Assembly: GCF_000012365.1 (NCBI RefSeq)
Contig: NC_007651.1
Location: forward strand, 558,001-622,000
Length of the DNA: 64,000 bases
Direction of reading: 5' to 3'
DNA from: Burkholderia thailandensis E264
GTDB taxonomy: Bacteria; Pseudomonadota; Gammaproteobacteria; Burkholderiales; Burkholderiaceae
Within the stretch, counting starts at the first letter, position 1; every line of letters begins with the position of its first letter. Shown here one piece after another: positions 27,303-36,176 of the stretch. The translations under genes were made by a program, and so were the position numbers. The notes beneath the pieces are model-generated. The model was not told the DNA's origin, did not search any database, and saw only the letters and a list, made by a program, of their open reading frames with translations.

Positions 27303-29639
27303 ATGAACGCGACTTGCCGTTTTCGGCGATGCATCGATGGCTTCCGTCCCCAGTCGACCGTCTCGCGGACCGAACGCGCGGTGCGTCCGGTCCGTGCGCC
27401 CGGCCGTCGCGATCGCGCTGACGGCGGCCTTGCTCGGCGCGGCGCTGCTGTCCGCCGAGCTGCACGGCGTCGTGCCCGGCCGCGCGCCGACGCGATCGAG
27501 CGCGTGTTCGGCGCGATCGGCATGCGCGAGCGGCGCGCGCACGATGCGACGTGCACGGCGGGTGCGAACGCGTCGGATGCGCCGCGTGCATGGCGGTTCG
27601 AACCCGCTCGCGCGTACACGGCCGCCGCCGCGCATCCGGCGCGGGGCGAGGCGCGCGGCCCCGGCGTCGACGTTGCGCCGAACCCGATGCCGCGATCGCC
27701 CGAAGCGGGCGCCGCGGCGCTCCCACAATCGCAACCGTACCTGGACATGATCGATTCGACGTTTCGCGAGCCGGCCGCCATCGCGCTCGCTTTGAGCCTG
27801 CTCGGCATGCTCGCGCTTGCGCTGCTGCCCGTGTTCCGGATCAGACGGCTCGCGCTTCGCCTCGGCGAGGCGGAGGGCGCGCTCGCGATGAGCGAAGCGC
27901 GAGCGCGCGCGGCGCTCGTCGCCGTCGGCGACGGCGTGATCTTCACCGGGCGGGCGGGGCGAGTCGAATGCTTGAATCCGGCGGCGGAGCAGTTGATCGG
28001 CATGCTCGCCGACGATTGTCGCGGCCGCCCGCTCGTGTCGACGCTGCGCCTCGCGCGCGCGGGCGCCGAGGCGGGCGGCCCGTCCGACGTGTTCGATTGG
28101 TCCGATGCGTGCGCTTCGTCCGGTTCGGCCGCCTCGTGCGACGCGCCGCTCGGCGGTCTCGAGGATGGCGGCAGTTGCGACGCGACGCTGTACCGCGCCG
28201 ACGGCGGCGCGATCGCCGTGCGCGCCACCGCGTCGTCGATCGCGCCGCCGTCCGGGCACGCGCGGCGCGCATGCGGCAGCGGCCGCGTGCTCGTGCTGAA
28301 GAGTCTCGCGGCCGAGCACGATCTCGTGCGCCGCCTGGCGCGGCAGACGACGCACGATCCGCTCACCGGCCTGCCGAATCGCGCCGAGTTCGAACGCCGC
28401 GTCGATTTCGCGCTCGCGGCCAACGTGCGCGGGCCGGTCGCGCTGCTGTTCATCGATCTCGACTGCTTTCGGATCGTCAACGACACGTGCGGCTACGCGG
28501 CGGGCGACGCGATGCTCGCCGCGCTCGCCGCGCGCCTCGTGGCGTGCGCGGCGTCGACCGACGTCGTCGCGCGGCTCGGCGGCGACGAATTCTGCGTGCT
28601 GCTCGACGCGGGCGACGAAGCGTCGGCCGCGTGCGCGGCCGAGCGCCTGCGCGCGAGCGTCGACGGTTTCGTGTTCGTCTGGGAGGGCCAGCCGTTCTCG
28701 GTGACGGCGAGCGTCGGCGTCGCGTTGCTCGGCGCGCCGGACCGCGTGCCGCGCGTCGAGGATGCGGTGCGCCTTGCCGGCATCGCGTGCGACTTCGCGA
28801 AGGCGCGCGGGCGCAACCGCGTGCAACTGGCCGATCCGCACGACCACGAGCTCGCGCACCATATCAATGACGTGTCGTGGTGCGCGCGCGTGAGGCAGGC
28901 GCTCGAATGCGACGATTTCTGCCTGTACGTGCAGCCGATCGTCGATACGGCGACGCAAGGCGCGAGCCGCCCGCCGCGCGCGAGGCGGGGCGAGCTGCTG
29001 CTGCGGATGGGCGCGCTCGGCGAGCGCGAGGGCGTCGCGCCGCCGGGGCATTTCATTCGCGCGGCCGAACGCTACGGGCTCGTGACGGACATCGACCGCT
29101 GGGTCGTGCGCACGGTGTTCGACGCGCTCGCTCGCGCGCGCAGCCGGCGCTTCAGCGAATACGCGATCAATCTGTCGGGAATCTCGATCGGCGACGAGCG
29201 CTTTCTCGATTACGTGCTCGAGCAGTTCGCACGGACGCGCGTCGCGCCCGCGCTGATCTGCTTCGAGATCACCGAGACGGCCGCGATCGCGAACCTCGCC
29301 GGCGCGCTGCGATTCATGCATGAGCTCAAGGCGCTCGGCTGCCGGTTCGCGCTCGACGATTTCGGCTCGGGGATGGCGTCGCTCAGTTATCTGAAGCAAC
29401 TGCCCGTCGAGTACCTGAAGATCGACGGCAGCTTCGTGACGGGCATCGCGAACGACGCAGCGAGCCTCGACATCGTCGCGTCGATCAACGACATCGGGCA
29501 TGCGATGAATTGCAAGACGATCGCCGAGTACGTCGATAGCGCCGCGACGCTGCAAAAGCTCGCCGCGCTCGGCGTCGATTATGCGCAGGGCTATTACATC
29601 GGGCGGCCCGTGCCGTGGCGCGAGGCGGCGCGTTCGTAG
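27303..29639 (+). CDS. PAS-GGDEF-EAL cyclic-di-GMP protein, 5' end probably frameshifted
   Basis: From about 27748 the frame encodes a membrane helix (AIALALSLLGMLALALLPVF), a PAS-like domain (VAVGDGVIFTGRAGRVECLN), a GGDEF domain with intact RLGGDEF, and an EAL domain. The EAL signature reads ELLLRM, but FEITET, LDDFGSG and YLKIDGSFV are kept. It should therefore bind, make or break c-di-GMP. The first ~60 codons of this frame are arginine-rich and look non-coding. In the neighbouring frame (ATG 27337) the same DNA has ideal codon use and encodes a second membrane helix (AVAIALTAALLGAALL) up to about 27490. A one-base loss there would explain both. The ancestral protein would have two membrane helices around a periplasmic segment. 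Confidence 0.75.
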   Translation: MNATCRFRRCIDGFRPQSTVSRTERAVRPVRAPGRRDRADGGLARRGAAVRRAARRRARPRADAIERVFGAIGMRERRAHDATCTAGANASDAPRAWRFEPARAYTAAAAHPARGEARGPGVDVAPNPMPRSPEAGAAALPQSQPYLDMIDSTFREPAAIALALSLLGMLALALLPVFRIRRLALRLGEAEGALAMSEARARAALVAVGDGVIFTGRAGRVECLNPAAEQLIGMLADDCRGRPLVSTLRLARAGAEAGGPSDVFDWSDACASSGSAASCDAPLGGLEDGGSCDATLYRADGGAIAVRATASSIAPPSGHARRACGSGRVLVLKSLAAEHDLVRRLARQTTHDPLTGLPNRAEFERRVDFALAANVRGPVALLFIDLDCFRIVNDTCGYAAGDAMLAALAARLVACAASTDVVARLGGDEFCVLLDAGDEASAACAAERLRASVDGFVFVWEGQPFSVTASVGVALLGAPDRVPRVEDAVRLAGIACDFAKARGRNRVQLADPHDHELAHHINDVSWCARVRQALECDDFCLYVQPIVDTATQGASRPPRARRGELLLRMGALGEREGVAPPGHFIRAAERYGLVTDIDRWVVRTVFDALARARSRRFSEYAINLSGISIGDERFLDYVLEQFARTRVAPALICFEITETAAIANLAGALRFMHELKALGCRFALDDFGSGMASLSYLKQLPVEYLKIDGSFVTGIANDAASLDIVASINDIGHAMNCKTIAEYVDSAATLQKLAALGVDYAQGYYIGRPVPWREAARS

Positions 29640-29723
29640 CGCCGCGCCCGGCGGCGCGGGCGCCTCTCGCGTGCCGAATGCCCGGCGCCCGATCGCTTTG
29701 TCGCGTCACGAGCCGCGAGCCGT

Positions 29724-30992
29724 CTATCCGCGCGGAGCGGGGCGCGCCGCCGGCCGCGCGAAGATCGACACGCGCTTGCGATACAGCACGTACGCGAGCG
29801 TCGCGGCGACCGCGGTCTCCGCGATCAGCACGGCGGCGGCCGCGCCCTGCTCGGCGAAGAACTTCGCGAGCAGCGGCAGCAGCGCGACGTTCAGCACGCC
29901 GGACGAAATCAGCACGCGGCTGAATGCGCTCTTCATGCCGAGCGGCAGCATCGTCTGCACGCCGAACAGATCGGTCATGCCGGCCATGAACGGAATGAAC
30001 GCCATGCAGCGCAGCACGCCGACCGTCGGCTCATAGGTCGGGCCGTACAGAATGTGCACGGCGAGCGGCGCCAGCGCGAAAATTGCCAGCGAGATCGTGA
30101 GCACCATTGCGCCCTGCACGACGAGCAGCTTGCGCAGAAACGACATCGCGTCCTCGCGCGCGTGATGCATCAGATAGCTGACGTGCGGATACGCGGCCGC
30201 CTTCAGCGGCTGCAGCAGGCTGATGGCCGAGCGGATCAGCTTGTCGCCCGCGGCGAAGTAGCCCGCCGCCACGTTGCCCGACACGAAGCCGAGCAGCACG
30301 GTGTTCGTCGACGCGTAGAACGCAACCGAAGTCGATGCGAGAAACACTTGCCAGCCGCCCTTGAGCGATGAGGCGACATCGGCCGCGCCGATGCGCACGA
30401 ACGCCACTTCGCGCCGCACGATCAGATAGCCGAACACGAGCACGCCGCACACGAGCGGCACGGCCGCGTTGATCGCGACCGCGTCGATCAGGTCGGCGGG
30501 CGAGCGCACGAACAGGTACATCGCCGGCACGCTGAGCGCGCGGCACGCGAACAGCGTCATGCTGTAGATGCGCAGCTTCTGGATGCCCTGGAAATACCAG
30601 CCGGGCGTGAGCGCGGCGCCCACCGTCATGCCGAAGCCGATCACGAGCAGCGTGCGGTCGATCGCGAACCGGTCGATCGCGAACGTGAGCGCGAGCAGGA
30701 TCGCGAAGCCGGCCACCGTGATCGCGGCCTGCGCGGCGAAGGTCGCCCAGAAGATCCGCGAGCGCGCGGCGAGATCGTCGTGCGCGAGCGCGACGCGCGG
30801 CGTCGCGGTCAGATCGAAGCTGTAGTTCGTGAAATTGATGAAGTACGTGATGACGGCGAGCACGAACGACAGCTGACCGTACGCTTCGGGACCGAGCACG
30901 CGCGTGAGGAGCGGCAGCGTGACGAGCGGCACGACATAGGTCGAGATCTGCAGCGTCATCAGCAGCAGGAAGTTCTTGCGGACGGTCGTCAT
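29724..30992 (-). CDS. wzx: Wzx-type polysaccharide flippase
   Basis: A 422-aa integral membrane protein of the MATE/MOP superfamily, about twelve hydrophobic segments. The opening NFLLLMTLQISTYVVPLVTLPLLTRVLG and the YFAAGDKLIRS motif are typical of O-unit/exopolysaccharide flippases. It moves undecaprenyl-linked repeat units across the inner membrane. It is the last gene of the GNAT-ManC-glycosyltransferase-Wzx unit, 76 bp after the glycosyltransferase. It is convergent with the GGDEF-EAL gene, 84 bp away, where the DNA is GC hairpin-rich and has no clear T-run terminator. Confidence 0.9.
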   Translation of the reverse strand: MTTVRKNFLLLMTLQISTYVVPLVTLPLLTRVLGPEAYGQLSFVLAVITYFINFTNYSFDLTATPRVALAHDDLAARSRIFWATFAAQAAITVAGFAILLALTFAIDRFAIDRTLLVIGFGMTVGAALTPGWYFQGIQKLRIYSMTLFACRALSVPAMYLFVRSPADLIDAVAINAAVPLVCGVLVFGYLIVRREVAFVRIGAADVASSLKGGWQVFLASTSVAFYASTNTVLLGFVSGNVAAGYFAAGDKLIRSAISLLQPLKAAAYPHVSYLMHHAREDAMSFLRKLLVVQGAMVLTISLAIFALAPLAVHILYGPTYEPTVGVLRCMAFIPFMAGMTDLFGVQTMLPLGMKSAFSRVLISSGVLNVALLPLLAKFFAEQGAAAAVLIAETAVAATLAYVLYRKRVSIFARPAARPAPRG

Positions 30993-31068
30993 GCGTGGCC
31001 TTCGCGTCGCATGGGCGACATCGTGCCGCGCGCGCTCGTGGCGCGCGCGGCGAGGTGAAGCGGATCGA

Positions 31069-32265
31069 TCAATCGCATTGCGGCGCGAGTTCCCGGGCTT
31101 TGCCGGCGTTCAGTTGCAGCAGCGCGGCCAGGCGTTCGGCGTAATGCCGCCGCGTGTAGAGCGACCAGTCGTAACGGCGCCGCGGATCGCGCAGATGCGC
31201 GCGCAACGCGTCGAGCGCGCGCGCGAGGCTCGCTTCGTTGCGCGCGTAGCGGATCTTGTTGCCGATCTCGTCGCCGAAGCTCGACAGGCTGCCGACATCG
31301 TGAACGAGCACGGGCAAACCGATCATCGCCGCCTCGACGATCACGAGCGGCGCGTTTTCCGCCCATACCGACGGCAGCACGAGCGCGTCGTGCTCGCGCA
31401 GCGCAACGAAAAGCTGCGCGTGATCGAGGCGGCCGGCAAAGCGCAACTGGCCCGCCGCGATCAGATCCGCGTACTTGCGTTCGAGCATCGCGCGCTGGCC
31501 GCCGTCGCCGTACACGGTCACGCTCGCGATGCGCTCGAAGCGCGACGCGCGCGCGAGTTCGAGAAATTCGTCGAGCCCCTTTTCCGGATCGATGCGGCCG
31601 ACGAACGCGAGATCGAGCCGCTCGCGCTCCGCGCATTTCGGCTCGCGCGGCGCGAGCGCGGTGCTGACCGGATTGTGTAGCAGCGCGGTGCGCGCGATGC
31701 CGCGCCGCGCGAGCGCGTCGCGCATGTACGGGCTCGGGCAGAGCAGCAGATCGAACGCGTCGGCGGGTTGCACGAGCGCGTCGACTGCGTGCCAGTGCAG
31801 CTTCTTGATCGCGTCGTGCAGCGCGCCGCGCGGGCTCGAGCGCTGGAAGAGCCGCGCGCCGCGCGCGAGCGCGTCGAGCGGCAGCGGCGTCGCGCGTCCG
31901 CGCGGATAGGTCAGCAGGTTCGGGTTGTAGAAGACGAGATGGTAGTCGTGGCAGGTGAGGTACGCGCGACAGCCGGTGCGTCGCTTGTAGCGCGCGATCG
32001 CCGGCACGACGGAAGGCGACAGCAGGTTGTGATAGTTGTGCACGAGCACGCGCTGCGGCGCCTCGCGTTCGAGCACGGCCGCGAGCGCGCGCGCGGCGGG
32101 CGCGTTCCATGCGCGCGCCGCGCCGCTCGACGCCCCTTCGAACGCGCTCTCGTCGAACGTCGCGACTTCGACGCCCGGTTGCGCGCGCAGGACGTCGACC
32201 GATGTCCGGTAGACCTCTTCGGCGCCGCCCTTGCGGGCGAAATCGTTGATGACGAGTACTTTCAT
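31069..32265 (-). CDS. GT4-family glycosyltransferase (398 aa)
   Basis: GT-B fold retaining glycosyltransferase. The N-terminal MKVLVINDFARKGGAEEVYR holds the GGAE loop. The C-terminal half has FVGRIDPEKGLDEFLEL and the nucleotide-sugar motif ENAPLVIVEAAMIGLPV (E-x7-E). It adds a sugar to a lipid-linked oligosaccharide at the cytoplasmic membrane; donor and acceptor are not predictable, though GDP-mannose is likely given the adjacent ManC (inference). It starts 33 bp after the ManC stop, in the same operon. Confidence 0.88.
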   Translation of the reverse strand: MKVLVINDFARKGGAEEVYRTSVDVLRAQPGVEVATFDESAFEGASSGAARAWNAPAARALAAVLEREAPQRVLVHNYHNLLSPSVVPAIARYKRRTGCRAYLTCHDYHLVFYNPNLLTYPRGRATPLPLDALARGARLFQRSSPRGALHDAIKKLHWHAVDALVQPADAFDLLLCPSPYMRDALARRGIARTALLHNPVSTALAPREPKCAERERLDLAFVGRIDPEKGLDEFLELARASRFERIASVTVYGDGGQRAMLERKYADLIAAGQLRFAGRLDHAQLFVALREHDALVLPSVWAENAPLVIVEAAMIGLPVLVHDVGSLSSFGDEIGNKIRYARNEASLARALDALRAHLRDPRRRYDWSLYTRRHYAERLAALLQLNAGKARELAPQCD

Positions 32266-32298
32266 GCGAAACGGCGCGGGCGGATCGGCCCGCGCTTC

Positions 32299-33891
32299 TC
32301 AGTGCCCGCCGAGCGCGCGTGCGGGCTCGGCGGATGGCGCGGGCTCGGCATCGGCCGGCTTCGCCGCATCGGGCGCCGGTTGCGCGCTCGCGCGGCCGTA
32401 ACGGTCGTCGAAGCGAACGATGTCGTCTTCGCCGAGATAGTCGCCCGATTGAACCTCGATGATCTCGAGCGGAATCTTGCCCGGGTTCTCCAGGCGGTGA
32501 ACCGCGCCGACCGCGATGTACGTCGATTCGTTCTCGCTCAGCAGGAACGTCTCGTCGCCGCGCGTGACCTTCGCGGTGCCGCGCACGACGATCCAGTGCT
32601 CGGCGCGGTGATAGTGCATCTGCAGCGACAACTGCTTGCCCGGATCGACGACGATCCGCTTCACCTGGAAGCGCTCGCCGCGATCGATCGAATCGTAGTA
32701 GCCCCACGGGCGCTGCACCTTGCGGTGATCGCGCACCTGCTCGCGCTGGCCGGACTTCAGGCGCGCGACGACGGTCTTCACGTCCTGCACGCGATGCTTG
32801 TTCGCGACGAGCACGGCGTCGGGCGTCTCGACGACCACCACGTCCTTGAGCCCGACGCAGGCGACGAGCCGGCCTTCGGAGCGCGCGAAGCTGTCCTCGG
32901 TGCCTTCGAACAGCACCTCGCCGCGCGCGACGTTGCCCGCTTCGTCCTTCGGCAGTAGTTCCCAGATCGCGTCCCACGAGCCGACGTCGGACCAGCCGGC
33001 CGCGAGCGGCACGATCACGCCCGGGATGCCGAGCGCGCGTGCGCCCGTCAGGCGCTCCATCACCGCGTAGTCGATCGAGTCGCACGGGCATGCGGCGAAT
33101 CGTTGCGCGTCGGCCTTGAAGAACTGGCCCTCATCCGTGCCGTCGCGCCACGCCGCTTCGCAGGCCGCGTACATGTCCGGCTGCAGCGCGCGGATCGCCG
33201 CGAGCCATGTCGACGCGCGCACGACGAAGATGCCGCTGTTCCACCAGTAGTCGCCGGATTGCAGGTATTGCTGCGCGAGTTCCTGATGCGGCTTCTCGAC
33301 GAAGCTGTCGATCGCGTGGCCGCCCTCGACGCCGTTCGAATCCGCGAGCGGCGCGCCGACCTTGATGTAGCCGTAGCCCGTTTCCGCGCGGCGCGGCAGC
33401 ACGCCGAGCGTGACGATCGCGCCGTCCTGCGCGTAGCGCGCCGCTTGCGCGACCGTGTCCTGGAACGCACGCGTATCGGACACCGCGTGATCGGCGGGCA
33501 TCGCCGCGAGCACGGGGTCGCCGTGATGCGCGAGCGCTTCGAGCGCGGCGAGCGTGAGCGCGGGCGCCGTGTTGCGCGCGGCCGGCTCGAGCAGGATGCG
33601 TGCGCGCAGGCCGCGCGCGCTCACTTGCGCGGCGCTCGTGAAGCGATGCTGCTCGCCGCAGACGAGCAGCAGCGTGTCGGCGAGCTCGGCGTTCGAGATG
33701 CCGGTGAGGCGGCGCGCCGTGGCGGACAGCGGCGATTCGTCCGCGATCAGGTCGATCAGCTGCTTCGGATGGTGCTCGCGAGACAGCGGCCAGAGGCGCG
33801 TGCCGGAGCCGCCCGCGAGAATCACGGGCAGGATGCGCGGCACGGCGTCGCGAGGCGCGGCGGAAGGGGTGTTCGTGGCGAGATCGATCAT
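32299..33891 (-). CDS. manC: mannose-1-phosphate guanylyltransferase / mannose-6-phosphate isomerase
   Basis: A 530-aa bifunctional type II enzyme. The N-terminal nucleotidyltransferase has VILAGGSGTRLWPLSRE and the FVEKPHQE motif. The C-terminal cupin isomerase domain (~385-500) has RPWGYYDSIDRG, LQMHYHRAEHWIVV and GAVHRLENPG. It makes GDP-mannose for the polysaccharide and is a strong hint that the polymer contains mannose or a mannose-derived sugar. The start codon overlaps the GNAT stop (ATGA), so the two are translationally coupled. The C-terminus carries a ~30-residue Ala/Pro/Glu tail beyond the usual end. Confidence 0.93.
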   Translation of the reverse strand: MIDLATNTPSAAPRDAVPRILPVILAGGSGTRLWPLSREHHPKQLIDLIADESPLSATARRLTGISNAELADTLLLVCGEQHRFTSAAQVSARGLRARILLEPAARNTAPALTLAALEALAHHGDPVLAAMPADHAVSDTRAFQDTVAQAARYAQDGAIVTLGVLPRRAETGYGYIKVGAPLADSNGVEGGHAIDSFVEKPHQELAQQYLQSGDYWWNSGIFVVRASTWLAAIRALQPDMYAACEAAWRDGTDEGQFFKADAQRFAACPCDSIDYAVMERLTGARALGIPGVIVPLAAGWSDVGSWDAIWELLPKDEAGNVARGEVLFEGTEDSFARSEGRLVACVGLKDVVVVETPDAVLVANKHRVQDVKTVVARLKSGQREQVRDHRKVQRPWGYYDSIDRGERFQVKRIVVDPGKQLSLQMHYHRAEHWIVVRGTAKVTRGDETFLLSENESTYIAVGAVHRLENPGKIPLEIIEVQSGDYLGEDDIVRFDDRYGRASAQPAPDAAKPADAEPAPSAEPARALGGH

Positions 33892-34526
33892 CGGTTCATT
33901 CCGGAGTCGGCCGGCAGTCGGCCGGCGAACGCGTAGCGCTCGTCTTCGGTGGTGGATTCGGCATTGGCCTTGCGCGTCTTGCGCGCCGCGGCCGAGGCGA
34001 CGGCGCTCACGCTTGCGCTCGTCGCGGTGCCGACGCGATCGAGCAGATCGCGCACGGCCTTCGACGGGCTGCTCGCCGCGCGCAGCATGCCCACGTACGG
34101 CGCGCCGTGCTCGAGATACGGCCCGTCTACCTTGCGGAAGCCGAAGCGGTTATAGAAGTCTTCGCGTTGCGCGGGCGCCTGCACGCGCACCGGCGCATCC
34201 GGCCAGCGCGCGTGCGCGGCCGCCAGCACGTGCTCGATCAGCGCGTCGATCGTGCGATCGTCGCGATGCGCGGCGCTCGTCAGGATCTTGTCGATCATCG
34301 TTTCGGGGTCGATGTCGTCACCGGGCAGCAGGCGCGCGTAAGCGGCGATCGCCGGCTGCTCGCCGCGCTTGTCGGTGGCGAACACGTGAATCGCGCATTC
34401 GTCCTTGCCGTCGATGTCGAGATGCGTGTGCGCTTCCTCGACGACGAGGACTGCATTGCGTGCGCGAAGGATCATGTAAAGCTCGTTCGAACTCAGATGC
34501 CTGAATTCGCAGCATGTCCAGTCCAT
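33888..34526 (-). CDS. GNAT-family acetyltransferase with extra C-terminal tail
   Basis: A 212-aa protein. Residues ~1-150 resemble ElaA-type GNAT N-acetyltransferases: LYMILRARNAVLVVEE, ending EDFYNRFGFRKVDGPYLEHGAPYVGM, the acetyl-CoA-fold beta4-alpha4 region. About 60 low-complexity residues follow (Ala/Lys/Arg-rich), which are not part of the fold. It could acetylate a sugar nucleotide or a protein; position as first gene of the ManC operon favours a role in the polysaccharide (inference). ATG 34526 has GAGGAATCTCC upstream. The promoter must lie in the palindrome-rich divergent region. Confidence 0.85.
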   Translation of the reverse strand: MDWTCCEFRHLSSNELYMILRARNAVLVVEEAHTHLDIDGKDECAIHVFATDKRGEQPAIAAYARLLPGDDIDPETMIDKILTSAAHRDDRTIDALIEHVLAAAHARWPDAPVRVQAPAQREDFYNRFGFRKVDGPYLEHGAPYVGMLRAASSPSKAVRDLLDRVGTATSASVSAVASAAARKTRKANAESTTEDERYAFAGRLPADSGMNR

Positions 34527-34565
34527 GATGGAGATTCCTCGTTTCCGGGCCGCGCGCCGCGTTGT

Positions 34566-34768
34566 GCGGCGCGAGTTTTGTGCGCCGCGACATGAGAGAT
34601 GTGTGCGATGCGGCCAGTGGTCGCAAAGATACGAGCGGACCCCGCGCCGTTCTGTTCGAAAGCGTACCGTGCGCGTGACGAGCGAAGCGCGGCGTGCGGC
34701 GCACCACCGATGTGTGCAGCGCACACGAGCCGCGAAGTCGATCCTTGCGTAATGTGCGCTTGCGCACA
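34566..34768. promoter_or_regulatory. divergent promoter region with three inverted repeats
   Basis: Between the GNAT and glycosyltransferase genes lie GCGGCGC...GCGCCGC (34566-34588), GTGTGC-AGC-GCACAC (34712-34726) and TGTGCGC-TT-GCGCACA (34753-34768). The last two share a TGTGYGC half-site, and a single TGTGTGC also occurs near 34605. Repeated half-sites between divergent operons suggest a dimeric regulator controls both. Confidence 0.5.
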
Positions 34769-34904
34769 TAGGGCGTGCGCGCTTGTTCGGATAATGGCCG
34801 CCATGCGATGACGACGCGCCTTGCGTGCCACCCGCGCCGCTCGCTGACGACGCAACCCGCGTTCGATCCGACGCGCCTCAGCGCACATCAAAAGGACTTC
34901 CTGT

Positions 34905-36149
34905 TTGAAGGTAGCAATCGTTCACGACTGGCTGGTGGTGCATGGCGGCGCGGAGCGTGTGCTCGCGCAGATGATCGACTGTTTTCCGCAAGCCGACATC
35001 TACAGCCTCGTCGATTTTCTCGACGACCGCTCTTGCCTGCGTGGCCGGCCGGTGCATACGTCGTTCATCCAGAAATTGCCGTTCGCGCGCAGCAAGTACC
35101 GCAGCTATCTGCCGCTCTTTCCGCTCGCGATCGAGCAGTTCGATCTGTCCGGCTACGACCTGATCCTGTCGAGTTCGTACGCGGTCGCGAAGGGCGTGCT
35201 GAACGGCCCGGATCAATTGCACGCGAGCTACGTGCATTCGCCCGTGCGTTACGCGTGGGATCTGCAGCATCAGTACCTGAACGAGGCGGGGCTCGCGCGC
35301 GGCCTGAAATCGGCGCTTGCGCGCGCGCTGCTGCATTACATTCGCAATTGGGATGCGCGTTCCGCGAACGGCGTCGATTTGCTCGCGGCGAATTCGCGCT
35401 TCGTCGCGCGTCGCATTCGCAAGACGTATCGGCGCGATGCGACGGTCATCTATCCGCCTGTCGACGTCGACCATCTCGCGCTGCGCGACACGAAGGACGA
35501 CTTCTACCTGACGGCGTCGCGTCTCGTGCCGTACAAGCGGATCGATCTGATCGTCGAGGCGTTTTCGCACATGCCGTCGCGCCGGCTCGTCGTGATCGGC
35601 GACGGGCCGGAGGCCGCGAAGATCCGCGCGCTCGCGGGCCCGAACGTCACGCTGCTCGGCTACCAGCCGTTCGACGTGCTGCACGATCATCTGCAGCGCG
35701 CGAAGGCGTTCGTATTCGCCGCGGAAGAGGACTTCGGCATCTCGCCCGTCGAGGCGCAGGCATGCGGCACGCCCGTGATCGCGTATGGCAAGGGCGGCGT
35801 GTGCGAATCGGTGCGTGCGGCGGGCGCGGCGCCGACGGGCCTCTTCTATGCGAAGCAGACCTGCGATGCGCTGATCGACGCGATCGAACGGTTCGAGGCG
35901 ATGCCGGCGGGCACGTTCGATCCGCATGCGTGTCGCGCGAATGCGGAGCGTTTCAGCGCCGCACGGTTTCGCTCGGCGTTCTCGCGCTTCGTGCTCGAGG
36001 GCTACGCCGCGTTGCAGGCGGAGTTGAGCGAGACGATGCAAGGCGGGCCGCTCGCATCGCGCGTCGCGGCGGGCGCCGCATCCGTCGAGCGCGATTCGGC
36101 GGCGTCGCCGCTTGACGCTTCCCGGAACGGAACGCTCGCGCGCATCTGA
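34905..36149 (+). CDS. GT4-family glycosyltransferase with TTG start (414 aa)
   Basis: GT-B glycosyltransferase: KVAIVHDWLVVHGGAERVL at the N-terminus, SRLVPYKRIDLIVEAF in the linker and EEDFGISPVEAQACGTPV (E-x7-E donor site). The frame has no ATG at the right place. TTG at 34905 immediately precedes the conserved KVAIVHDW and has AAAGGA 8 bases upstream, so TTG is the start, which implies modest translation. The last ~45 residues are a disordered Ala/Ser tail. It is followed 27 bp later by the PAP2 phosphatase gene. Confidence 0.87.
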   Translation: MKVAIVHDWLVVHGGAERVLAQMIDCFPQADIYSLVDFLDDRSCLRGRPVHTSFIQKLPFARSKYRSYLPLFPLAIEQFDLSGYDLILSSSYAVAKGVLNGPDQLHASYVHSPVRYAWDLQHQYLNEAGLARGLKSALARALLHYIRNWDARSANGVDLLAANSRFVARRIRKTYRRDATVIYPPVDVDHLALRDTKDDFYLTASRLVPYKRIDLIVEAFSHMPSRRLVVIGDGPEAAKIRALAGPNVTLLGYQPFDVLHDHLQRAKAFVFAAEEDFGISPVEAQACGTPVIAYGKGGVCESVRAAGAAPTGLFYAKQTCDALIDAIERFEAMPAGTFDPHACRANAERFSAARFRSAFSRFVLEGYAALQAELSETMQGGPLASRVAAGAASVERDSAASPLDASRNGTLARI

Positions 36150-36176
36150 GCGCGAGCGTCTCTGCGATCTGACGTG

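Noticed and set aside
34775..36115. Plus-strand 446-codon frame overlapping the TTG-start glycosyltransferase
   Set aside because: Arg/Ala-rich shadow; the glycosyltransferase frame has all the GT4 motifs.
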